Below are positions 37,388 through 49,210 of a stretch of 64,000 nucleotides of DNA, piece after piece (positions within the stretch are counted from its first letter, which is position 1; each line of letters starts with the position of its first letter). Source of the stretch: Trogon surrucura. Lineage: Eukaryota; Chordata; Aves; Trogoniformes; Trogonidae. A program made the position numbers and the translations under genes. The notes under the pieces were generated by a model, which did not search any database, was not told the DNA's origin, and saw only the letters and a list, made by a program, of their open reading frames with translations. Location of the stretch: NCBI GenBank assembly GCA_020746105.1, contig CM036619.1:14484238-14548237 (forward strand), in the 5' to 3' direction.

Positions 37388-38175
37388 ATCATAGAATGGT
37401 AGAATGCATTGGGCTGGAAGGGATCTTTAGAGGTCATCTAGTCCAACCTCCCTGCTGTGAGTAGGGACTTCTTTAGGTCAGGTTGCTCAGAGCCCCATCA
37501 AGCCTTGACCTTGAATGCCTCCAGCATCTCTTCACCAGGACTGAGCAGGGGAAAGGATCACCTCCCTCAACCTCCTGACACTTCTCTTCCCAATGCAGGC
37601 TGGGAAGCTCTTCACTTTCTTTGCTGCAAGGGCACATTGCTGGCTCACGGTTACCTTGGTGTGCACCACCTCAGGATCTGTTTTGCAAAGCTCCTTTCTA
37701 GCCAGTCGGCCACCAGTGTGTACTGGTGCCTGGGGCTATTCCTTCCTAAGGGCAGGAGCTTGCACTTCTCTTTGCTGAACTTCATGAGGTTCCTGTTTTG
37801 CCATTTCTTTAGCCTGCTGAGGACACTCTAAATGGTAGTAGAAGCCTCTTATGTATTAGCCACTCCTCCTTTTTTTTTTGCTATCTGCAAACTTGTTCAA
37901 GGTGCACTCTCCACTATTGACAAGTCCGTTAATGAAGAGGTTAAACAAGTGTTGACTCCAATATCAACTCATGTTATCTGGCCTTCACTTGGGCTTCATG
38001 CTGCTGATTACAACCCTTTGAGAACAGAAACTCAGCCAGTTTTCAGTTCATGTCACTCTCCACTTATCTAGCCCATGCTCCATCAGTGTGTCTATGAGGA
38101 AGTTACGAGAGAAAGCGTTGCTAAAGTCAAGCAAACAACATTGCATTCAAAATGCAAAATCCTTACTCACTGCTC
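37388..38175 (-). mobile_element. CR1 LINE with internal deletion, in tandem with its neighbour
   Basis: It begins ATCATAGAATGGTAGAATGC, then GGGCTGGAAGGGATC. After about 135 bp it jumps, near 37525, from the 3' part (CTTGAATGCCTCCAG) to a more 5' part (ACCAGGACTGAGCAGGGG), so several hundred bp of the usual CR1 are missing. It then runs through the region around AACTTCATGAGGTTCC and GTTGCTAAAGTCAAGC before fading. Confidence 0.85.
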
Positions 38176-41023
38176 CCATTTGCTCCCAGATTGCGTGCTA
38201 ACACTTCATCAACTGTACCAGTGAACGCTGCACTTGTTGGGCAGGCCCAGAGATGCTGGCAGCTTGGAGGCAGGGTGCTCTGAGAAGAGCAGACTTCATG
38301 AAGTTTGGGTCTACCAGCAGCTGGAAACAGGTAGGCACAAATGCAGCCATAGCAAAAGTGAGCGCGGATTTCTTTTTGCTGAGTTACGCTGTGGTGCAGA
38401 TTAAGTTGCAGCCCACCAGCGGTACAATACAGCACAGTGAGGGAAGGGTTCCTCCCATTTTTTACTGAATAAGCAAAAGATCTACAGATCCTGGCTGTCT
38501 GTGCCAGAAGTAATTTTCTTTGGAATGAAATCCAGGCTGAAATGAATATTTAAACCTAGTAAGAGCTGGAAGCAATGCCCTGGTGGTCTCTGTAATATAT
38601 AGCTTGAGTAATGAATACAAGAGATGTCTGGAACAAGGAAGAATTCCTTTCCATGTAACACAGGTCTTAAGCTATTACCCAAAGGAAGCAGAGTTTCTTG
38701 TCTGTCTCCTACTGAGCTTCTTGTCTGAGCTCCTACCCTGTACGCTCTTGAACGGTATAATTACTCATCTCTGGTCTTCCTCAGACTACCTCAGACACTT
38801 TTCTAGTACACATGGCCATGAGAGTAAAACGCTTGACATGAGGAACAAGATTTGTTAAATACTGTCCAATGATCCATTTTTCCATCTTGTCAATCAATGT
38901 CAGACTATGAATTTTCAGGTTTTCTAGTTTGCAATTTTTAGAAAAGTATGTTTGTTCATTAGACTCAGGGAAATAATTAACAAGTTGTCCTGGAAAAGTA
39001 TCGCATGACAACAAAAGAGAAGGGGTTTTTTGCCACTGAATAAAGACCTAAGCAAAACTTTCCTTTAAGACAGTACTTTATATTGCTCACAGATTTTGTT
39101 GATCTAAATTGTTTCCTTTGTTCAGACTTAAACATCTCAGTTCTCTTTGCTGCTTTTTTTTTTTTTCTAAGGGATTTTAAATGGATGAAGAGATACAGAG
39201 ATGGATGCTTTGTTCCCTTACACATTTTTAAGGGATTACAATTGGAATTTTCAAGAAATAGACTTAGTTTTCCAATATTTATTTAGGCATATGGTAAACA
39301 TATAAAGTTAGTTTTCCATGAATAGAATGTCGAACTGACCTTAACGGAAATTTTACAAAAGAGAAATATTACTGTGATTTGTATTTACCAAAGAAAAAAC
39401 TATTATTGTAAAAAATCATTGCTTATGTTTCAGAGTAATTTTATACAAAAGGTGGATGGAGAGAACTAAGAGAATTATTAATATTTTGTATGTTGCAAAC
39501 AACTCAGTAAAATTACCCCCTCAAACACTCACTTATGAAATTCAGTATGTCTTCCATTTTTATATTTCAGGGGCATTTAGGCAGCTGAAATAACTGTCAG
39601 TTAATTTCGTCAATAAATATTAATACCAAAAATCAGTACACTAGAAATCTCACTTTATCAGGAGCAAGAATTTACAGTTTAAAATATTTTTTTCAGCTGT
39701 GAAACTGTAACAGAGGGGGGCAGTCTTAGACAAAAATCTCTTGTGCATATTACCAAACTTCTACCTTTCTCGTTTCTGAGGATCCAAATTCAAGTACTGT
39801 CTCTGCTAAAATACAACACTTTAATAGTCCCCATGTTTTGATCTACACTAAAAGAGTCAAGAAATTATCAGCTGTAAGACCTGTGTTAGCTGCTGCACAG
39901 AAGGGTTCCACTCAGCCAAAGCCAACTCATACAAAGCTCCTCTAGGCAGAAGGTGCTACCATGGGATGGACCACGGTGCTGCTCAGGATTTACTGCTGAA
40001 GTCATAAAGTGTTACCTACACTGCAAGAGTATGTGTGATGCTGTCAATGAGCTGTCCCTAAGCCTCAGATGGCCACTTGCTGTCTCAAGATTTGCCAAGA
40101 CTTGTCGAGATAAAGAAAAAATGTGGCAAAGCTTTGATTCTGCTCTCCATGCATTGCAGAACCAGCCCTCTCTGTGTCATTTGTGCACCCAGGAAGTGCT
40201 TGGACACTTCCCATTGAATGTGATTTAAGTACCTTAAATATAAAGCCAAGAATTGCAGGAAATTACACAGGAGAAAAACATGTGTACATACTAGCCTTAA
40301 ACAAATAGCCAGCAGTAATTATGCTCCAAAGCGATTGATCTGATGACTTAAAGAATTATAAGGTATTGTGACAAAGAATGTGAAAGCTGAACAAAGGAGA
40401 AGCAGTAGACTACAACCGCAAAAAGTAAATAACATCTCAAAAGCTTTTGGGTTATCTTTTTTCCCCCCTCACTTTCAACACTCAGGGACCATGTTTTTGC
40501 AACATCTGGATCCTGCACTGAACGTTCTTCACAAAACCCAGGTAAAATTAGGACATTTGGCAAAACTCCATCGATGATGTTATGTCATTTCCTAGTATTT
40601 GTTCATTAAACTGTAGTGACTGACTTCACTTCAGGCTTTGTGACAAAGTACTTTAATCCACGTCATCTCTTTTTTACTGTTTCTTTTAGATTATCACTGT
40701 TTGGGCCCTACTGTAATCTTTAATTTACTGGTGTCATACTTCATAAGTGCTAGTTTAAATGTTCTTGTAATATTGGCACTGGCTACAATAAGGTTCTTTA
40801 TATTACACAGTAAAACGTTTATCCATGGCCTGTTTAAATTAACACTGTTCTTAAGGTAAGTCAGGTTATAACAGGACCCTGAGGAAAATACAACCATGAA
40901 GAGTGCAATGTTTCTTACAGCACAGTCTTCAGGCATGCTGGTGGAATAGTAGATGTTCTTCACGATCTTGCACAAATAAAAACTCTGTCCCAAGGTTTGC
41001 CTTCTTGGAAGAACAGCCAAAAC

Positions 41024-41718
41024 GGAGGAGTGGCTGGGGAGCGGCCCGGCAGAGAGGGACCTGGGAGTGCTGGGTGACAACCGGTTGAACATGAGCCAGC
41101 AGTGTGCCCAGGTGGCCCGGAAGGCCAATGGCATCCTGGCTTGTATCAGGAGCAGTGTGGCCAGCAGGAGCAGGGATGTGATTCTGCACTGGGGAGGCCT
41201 CACCTCGAGCCCTGTGTGCAGGTCTGGGCCCTTCACTGCAAGAAAGACATTGAGGGGCTGGAGCGGGTCCAGAGGAGAGCAACGAGGCTGGGGAAGGGAC
41301 CAGAGGGAAAGTCCTGTGAGGAGAGGCTGAGGGAGCTGGGGGTGTTTAGCCTGGAGGAGAGGAGACTCAGGGGGGACCTTCTCACTCTCTACAACTGCCT
41401 GAAGGGAGGTTGCAGTCAGGTGGGGGTCGGGCTCTTCTCCCGGGCAACCAGTGACAGGACGAGAGGGCACGGACTGAAACTGCATCAGGGGAAGTTTAGG
41501 TTGGATCTGAGGAAGCCCTTCCTCATGGAGAGGGTGCTCAGGCACTGGGATGCACTGCCCAGGGAAGGGGTGGAGTCACCGTCCCTGGAGGTGTTTGAGG
41601 AGAGGCTGGATGTGGCACTTAGTGCCGTGGTCTGGCCGATGTGGTGGTGTTGGGTCATAGGCTGGACTTGATGATCTCAGAGGTCTTTTCCAGCCTCAAC
41701 AGTTCTGTGATTCTGTGA
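41024..41718 (+). mobile_element. CR1 LINE, plus strand, ~700 bp
   Basis: It starts near GGCAGAGAGGGACCTGGGAG and ends CAACAGTTCTGTGATTCTGT. The plus frame 41102-41671 is open and includes the CR1 ORF2 C-terminus ([53 protein letters not shown]). The normal Met-Ser-Gln-Gln-Cys segment is in another frame, so at least one frameshift exists. Its GC content is higher than the surroundings. Confidence 0.94.
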
Positions 41719-41752
41719 AAACATCTGCTTTAGGCCCCATGGCATTTCACAA

Positions 41753-41893
41753 TGTTGTTGTTGATAATAATAACAATAATAAGAGTAATAAGAGTAATAA
41801 CAATAATAACAATAATAATAATGACAATAGTAGTAGTAGTACTACTAACAGTTGTTGTTGTTATTAGTAATATTATTAATTATCATCATCATC
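41753..41893. repeat. Compound trinucleotide microsatellite
   Basis: About 140 bp of imperfect triplets: TTG, ATA/ACA/AAT, GTA, then TAGTAGTAGTACTACTA, TTG again and ATC. It begins 35 bp after the 3' end of a plus-strand CR1. Confidence 0.95.
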
Positions 41894-44800
41894 TTCTCGT
41901 ACATGGAAAGGAGTTACTGCTATTTGAGAAATCGGCCAAGCCGTCCCTTCAAATATTGTCAAGGTTTGCCTTGGAGAATTAGCCCTTAAAATCTGGAAGC
42001 TCAGAATGCTTTTGCACTGAGAAGCAAGGATGTGAGTCCGTGTAGTAACAAACTGTCCGTATTGCTTCTGCATATGCTGGTACATTAGGGCTAATCTTTG
42101 CCTGTGTAAGAGACTGAGTCTACAGACAGAAAGCAAATCAATACAATTAAGATGGATCACAGTCCTATCCTGTTCAATTCTTTCTTCCTGATGCCAGCCA
42201 AGGGAATAACTTGCCTCCCTGTCCCCCATACAGCACAGGTAACTCTCCAGACAGCCTGTTCTGTGATGGACTTCAGCCTTTGGAACACTCTCATGTCTGC
42301 TCTCCATCACAGTTCAGACTGCCGGGCTGGAACACCTGGGAAGCTGAATAGGAGGAGAGGGGAGTTTTGGGCAATGAGCATTTCCCAATAAAATAATTCT
42401 GCATTGGACCTACGCCAAGCAAACTGACTCTGTAGTGAAGGACTTGAATCTCGGTAATGAGAAAAGCAACTTGCTTGTGACTTGACATTAAAATCAAGAG
42501 TGAAGTTCACTGGAAGGGGAAAGGGAGGATGAGATCAACTTATTTCAAAGAGACCTATAAGCACCTTTGATATTCAGTGGGTGTCAGGCTCAGCCCTCAC
42601 ACACAGCAGCTCCCCCAGAGCAGTTCTGCACCAGGTCATGCGGAACCATCCAGACGTCTGTCCAACAGCCACTTCTGTACTGTATCAATAAAAGAGGAAC
42701 AGGCAGTAACAATGCATTTTGTTAACTGACATCGGCCATTAGGCATAAAGGTACATTTCCTAAAACCACGTGTCTGTCCTTCTCCACAGCCTGAAGTTTG
42801 TTTTCTTTGCAATATATCTGCTACCAGTATTAAAAACTTGGGTAGTTATTGCCTGCACTACAAATTAAAAAGGAAATAATTGGGAAAAGTGGAGAAGAGC
42901 TTTGTTGCTACATTCTTCCTATATTTTATCTTTCTAAAAAAATCCCACCCATGGCCTTTTGCCATGTTCAGAAGGTATTACACGCACAAGACAGGGCAAG
43001 TAAGTTCAGATTTCTATGTATGTTCTGTTCATTTTCAAAAATTTTCCTAATAAAACTCATAGTATATAAAATTTTCTAAGGAGATGAACACCATAAAAGT
43101 GCAGTACTGTGATTTATTTCTGGGTTTGCAGGATTAGGTGGGAGCCTAGTTTGCCACAATTAAAGTAACCCATTAAAATAAGTGCCTGAACAAGACTTGG
43201 TGCTTTAGTAGTGCTGAAAAACAATGTTGTATATCAGTGAAACAGCACAATTCTCTATTGACCATAGTCACAACAAACATCCACTCTCTTTTTTGATTTT
43301 TGTTGGGGTTTTCTTTTTTAATGATTTAGAGAATCATCATAGTCAAATTCATGCTTCTCACATTGAGTCATATTTCTTATTAAACTGAGGCTGCATTTGG
43401 TGAGCAAGTCCAGTTCAGATATAAAAAGTAATTTCCTTAATATGAATTGTCTTTTATCTTTCTACTCCTAGAATCAACCTGCCAATAAAGGATTAGACTG
43501 TGATTTGGCATCTACTCTTATAGTCCAGTGGCATTTTTGTACAGTTAATGGAATTATTCCTGATTTTCAAGTGAGTAACTAAAACAGAATCACACCATAA
43601 ACATTTATAGTCTCTATTGTCATTTACCAAACTGCATTCTCAAGGAATTTCCAACACTATTTGTTAAACTTGTCTTAAACACTTGCCTAGAGAGCATGTA
43701 AGAATTACAGAGCTTTCTATATGTGATTAATGTCAGGAATAAAATCAGAATTATTGATGAAGGTAAAATTAAACATCTGAACTTGCAATCTTCGTGAGAG
43801 AGACCCACATTTTACAGTTGTTGTAGTTCAAAAGATGTTAACCTGTCACACTTACCTACGCTAACCCGCTTAGGTTATTTTGCTAAAAATATTGTGGGAA
43901 TCACAGCAATACTCATTCTTTAACTGTGATACTACTCCTTTGAGAAGCCTGTGAGCTTCCCGACGCTTGCTTTTTAGCGACAGTCAGGAATGTGCTGGCC
44001 AGATCAAGCCCTGAACTGAACGTGCTCTCAAGGGCATTTTGTACAGCCGGCTTCTCTACCAACCGCAGACTATTTTTGTGGCTTTGCCTGGGTGAACATG
44101 GCTCTCGCGGCAGGGGGCCACTTGTGCAAGGCACCGCACTGCTTCGCCTCTTCGTCCCCCCTCGCCTTGTGCTGAGCAGTGGTTCAGCGCTCGGGGACCA
44201 GGGCCTGATCCAGCCCTCAGCAAGCTCAGTTGGCAGCCTGCGGAGTTTGGCACTGAGGTTTGCCGCAGAGGAAGCCTCTCCCTTGGAAAGGTTGGGAGGA
44301 AGGAGAGCTTAGAGAGGAGCTTGGAGAGGACTGCGGAGCTGAGGAACTCGCAGGGGTGACTGCACGTGATGGGTACCTGGCACGCTGGTGACCAGAGCCT
44401 GCCAAAAGTGAACATATGGGATTGCAAATGACAAATTGATGGCTACAGAAGATTCAAAATACATAAATGGTAGTATTTTTCCACAACCACAGAGCCCATG
44501 GGTTGCAGTCAATACAGGGGACTGCTGTCTTTCTGCGTTAGAGGTGGGTGCCTTGCTTCCCCTCTGGAGTTTGTGGAGTAGAAGAATTGTCCAGTGAGCA
44601 GCAAACCAAGGTCTTGAGAGAGCAAGTTCCGACTCTGCTCCTCCACAGCCTTCCCAGATGATCTTAGGTATCCAGGTTGCCCGTATGGGTTTTTCCTCCT
44701 GGATATGGTGGATCCAGGAGCTCACATGGTGATACCTGGAGAATGGTGGATATGGGAGTAAGAAATCTGAGGATGTGCCACTGATTGTAAAACCTATTGA

Positions 44801-47800
44801 ACATGAAGATGTATATGCCAGCCAGTAGAGCACACATTCACAACACATTAGGCAGCTACTGGTGAAATCTTCAATGCTGATGGCCCTCTAAACACCTATG
44901 TGCGTTAACAGGTATTTTTTTAATGGATTTTTTTTATGTCAGCACCTAAGTTCTCTTCAAATTTCACTTTCAATTCCTCATTTAGTTTTGGTTGCAGCCT
45001 CTGCCCATATCTGATACAGGGTGGAGCCGAAGCTACTCGTGTAACTTGGGTCTACCCTTGTACCAAGGGCTGAGACATCAAACGCTGAAATACATGACTG
45101 ACAGGGGTGCAAGGGACACGGTAGGGAGAGCCATCAGGGAGAGAATACAGGAGGTATATGAATACTTCAGGACACCTGAGAGCTACAATATCTGTTATAT
45201 TGCAAGGAGTGGAATAAAACTCAGGTTTAAGTGGAAATGCTCAGCTGCTGTGTCCTCTGTTCTCATCTGCTGTTGCTGCAGGAGACACTACTCCTTATTC
45301 TGATCTCATTTCCTTAATGGAAGCAAATTGCTGCCTTGCTGCGACTCCTTGGGTGAAATTAGTATTTTCAGGACAACTTAAAAACAGTAACACCCAAAAA
45401 GCAGGAAGAGTCTGCTGAAACACGCAGAGAGTAATTATGTATGATCATTATACATACAGATTACAGCTCAACTGACAAATGGCTGTGGTCCCCTTGACTG
45501 GCAATAGACAATTCAGAAACAAAGCTGTCCTTGGGTGAGAGGCCGCTTTGCATCTTGACAAAAAGCGTGAGAGGGAAGGAAAAGGAGACACATTTCTTGG
45601 GACATTTAATAATAGCACATCACCACAGTCAGTTCTGCACAACACAATTGTGGAACGACTTCTCAGAGAATTGGCTGGACAGCCAGGAAGCTCTTTCCCA
45701 TCAACAGCGTTAATTGAATACGCAGCTGAGTAACTCCAATAAAACAACCAGCAGTCAGACAGTTGAATTAGCTGATATTAAGTGGTGGTTATTACAGATG
45801 TCATTCAGTTGTTCACACATAAGTGTGTAGTGCCTTCTAGTTGAAGTTTAAGGCTGGGCTGGACACTAAACTTTGACAGATACTCTCTGTGATCCCGCAT
45901 CCACCCTGCCAGGGGAGGATAACAGGAGAACCAGGAAGAGAGACTTTGAGGTTGAAAAAAACTTGAACATCCTTGTTCAATGAAAAAGAAGATAACACTT
46001 AGAATAACAATGAAGATATTGAACTATATACAGATATTATACAAGCATGTAAACATATTCAAAGATACAAGAGAATATGTTAATACAGAACCTGTGCCTT
46101 TCAGATAACAATTAGATCCTGAGCAGTAAAAATTTCCAGACTGGACTCAGAAGCAGACAGGAACACCTCATCCTAGAGTTCTGATGATAGCCCAGAAACA
46201 ACAGAAAAGGAGCTGTACCACTCCCATCCAGGGAGACAGGCGAAGGCAACCTGTCCCGACAACTGGTGCTCCTCTGCAGCATGAAAACAGGAGGCAGAAA
46301 CACGGTATTTAAGACATCCTCTGGGACTTAGTCTCTAGATGCAATTTCAAGGACCCTGTAGGTCCTCTCCATCCCATATGTCCCAAACACCCTAAACCAT
46401 CTTCGATGGCACTTGACATTTATGTGTAAGCAACAGAACCAACCCCCTGGTTTCTGAGTTCAGATTCCTATTAGATAAGTAGAAGTAGATGCCATCACCC
46501 TGCTGTGATGCTTTTTCAGATTATGTGCAGATGAGGGAAAAGAGCACTGAATTAGCCCATGTGCCAAAGGTCATCTTTGCAATTACAAGCCCATTGTTAG
46601 GAGTTAATCATGCTAACTACTGGAAAAGAATATAATCAAAAAGCCTTTAAGATGTGGACGATTTGACCTTAATTATAAAATTTCTCTTCCAATATTATGT
46701 GGCTTCTCGAATCTCTACACATTAAGACAGTACTGTCTGTTTGGGTTTATTCGGAAAGGCGAGTATTCAGCAAGAGTTAAGGTAAATGTTTTCTGTGCTT
46801 TCACCTTCCAAATGCAATTTCCAGCTGAACCAGAAGAGAAGATTGTTTTCTGTGACTATGTAAGAGACGAGGTCAAGAGGATTTATATTTAAATGGTCTT
46901 TGGAATGGAATACTGATGCTGCTGTAAAGGAAGATGAATCAATAACCCTTAAAAATAATCTTTTAGGAGAATGAACAAAAATACAATCATACAGATACAT
47001 GTATAGTGGGTAATGAAATAAAATTTTAAAAGTGTAATACATACTTTATCATGAAAATCAAATATTTAACAGGGTAACTCAGCATAACGCTTCTTTTGAA
47101 CGTATTTTTAATGGATTACTTGCCTGCTGGAGTGCAATGGAAAATGAAATACTGATTTTTTTTTAGTGCTAGACAGGATCTTGTTGATTGTAGCAAAACA
47201 AAGCACACACACATCCCAAACTGCAGTAACAAACAGAAGGGTGCAGTAAGTTATCTTCAAAAAGCAGCTGAGCTGACATTTATAAAACAGAACAGGCAAC
47301 AGGAAAATGTAACATTAAGATCTTAAATACTTTAATGTTTCTTTCTTTCCAAGTTAACCTGTAAAAACTAGTGAGTTCCACGTACGATACTTAGATGAGT
47401 TTTTTAAAAATTGCTTGTTTCTTGAAATATTTTGCAGGTAAAGCAAGGACGTTAATGCACTTTGAGGAAAGGAATTAAGTGAATTCCTGATCCTGCAAAC
47501 TATTAAGCTCTTCTTCCGAGTTAAATCACTTAATAATTTCCAGGCTTTGCTCAACATCACGCTTAATTAAACATTTGCTAATAAACATTAAGAGCTCAGT
47601 TTAGGCCCATTGCTGAATTCCATTGACAAAGCAGTTGTTCAGTCAAGCCTGTTTATCCACATGCCTATTTAGTTTTAGTCGATACATGCAGTGTTTGCAC
47701 GTATATAAAAAGATTTCAGAAAGATTTTAGAAATCAAAGATATGGAAAAAAAAAACATTTTAATTTCTTCATAATGTAAATGAAAATTGTTTCTTTAAAG

Positions 47801-49192
47801 GAAATTTTCTATTTGGGTAGCTTGTTGCATTTGAGACTGAAATATTTCACAAACATGTTGTGTTCTTATCTATTGCATTTTACACTTGAGTGTTCTTCAA
47901 TGCACAAGTATTCATTACAACTTTGTGATTATTGAGAAGACAGGGTTAAGAACGTAAATTGTAAATTGATTCATAAAACTACCTTTTTTTCCTCTGTGAT
48001 GCTATTAAGAAACATAGGGGACAGAACCTTTCCGTACTATACTCTGTCTTTGAACCTGCCTGGTGGATGCTCTTCTGGTTTCCACACTCATTCGTTTTGC
48101 TTCTAATTTAAAATCATCACCAATAATTTTGAAACAAGATAACTTGATTTTTATTTTTTTTTTGCCAAAACACATTTGTACATACTATGCATTCTCCAGC
48201 TATAATCTAGTAATAGGCATCGTATTGCAAGTGTTGCTCAGGTAAAATTTTCCCAGGGAGACTCAGTAGAGGTTTGCCTGAGAAGTGCAGGTAAGTACTA
48301 GTATTCCCTGAGTTATGCTTGGGTACTAACAGAAAAGTATGATTTCTGTTCATCACAAGTTCCACTGGAAACATTAACAGGGGAAAAGGAGCATTTCCTA
48401 ATTTGAAAAGCATAGAATAGAGGAAAAATATTATTTTTCCTGTTTAATACAAGATACTCTAAAACCTGAAGAGGAAAACATCAATTATAATGATTAAATT
48501 CTCCATCCATTTACAGTTGGCAGCAAAGACACGAGTTCATGTCGTTCTAAGCCCAGCTGTGGTTGGGGGAGGGTGTTCCAGTGGGATGTGATAGAGGGAA
48601 GGAACAGAGACTCTGTGGTAGCTCATCCAGAGGATGGGAGGAAAACAACCCTCTTTGGAGGTCTCTTGTTTATTCTCCCCATTATCTGAGAAAATCCATG
48701 AAAGCTATGGCCCATACTGTGTTATGAACCATATGAAGTCTTGTTAAGAGTAGATGTGGTGGTATTTTATACCTCGAATGAATTTGATTCCATCATGATG
48801 GTTACTTTGCCTTAATTTGTTTTCTTATCTCAAGGTTTTGTTTTTATTGATAGTAAAACAGCAGCCATTTCACCCGTTTTCCTGAATTTTTAGGCTTGAT
48901 AAATAAACGCTGCTAATTTATGAAATGCAAGTGATGATGATCATGATAAAGAGCCACCCAAAAGCAGACTAGTTAAAATGACAAAGAAAGCAGGGCCATC
49001 GAGACCTTCAAGAACCAGTTTCTGAGCTGGAAGCAGAACCCAGGACTATTATTAACTATGTGGCAAAAGAAGTGGAAGAATAGAAAAGAAAATTAAATAC
49101 ATCCATAAATATTTGGTAGAGGCAGAACAGTCTAGCCAGCCCAGGCTGTCCTTTAGACCAGTGTTGCCCAGCTTGGCCTGCTTGGGTGCGCG

Positions 49193-49210
49193 CAGCAGCA
49201 GCAGCAGCAG
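49193..49210. repeat. (CAG)6 repeat
   Basis: Six perfect CAG units in intergenic DNA; no recognisable coding context. Confidence 0.9.

Noticed and set aside
40694..41545. 283-codon minus-strand open frame
   Set aside because: Most of it is the antisense of the plus-strand CR1 at 41024-41718.
45840..46420. Possible LTR fragment near 46 kb
   Set aside because: The texture was suggestive, but I found no terminal repeats, family phrases or clear edges.
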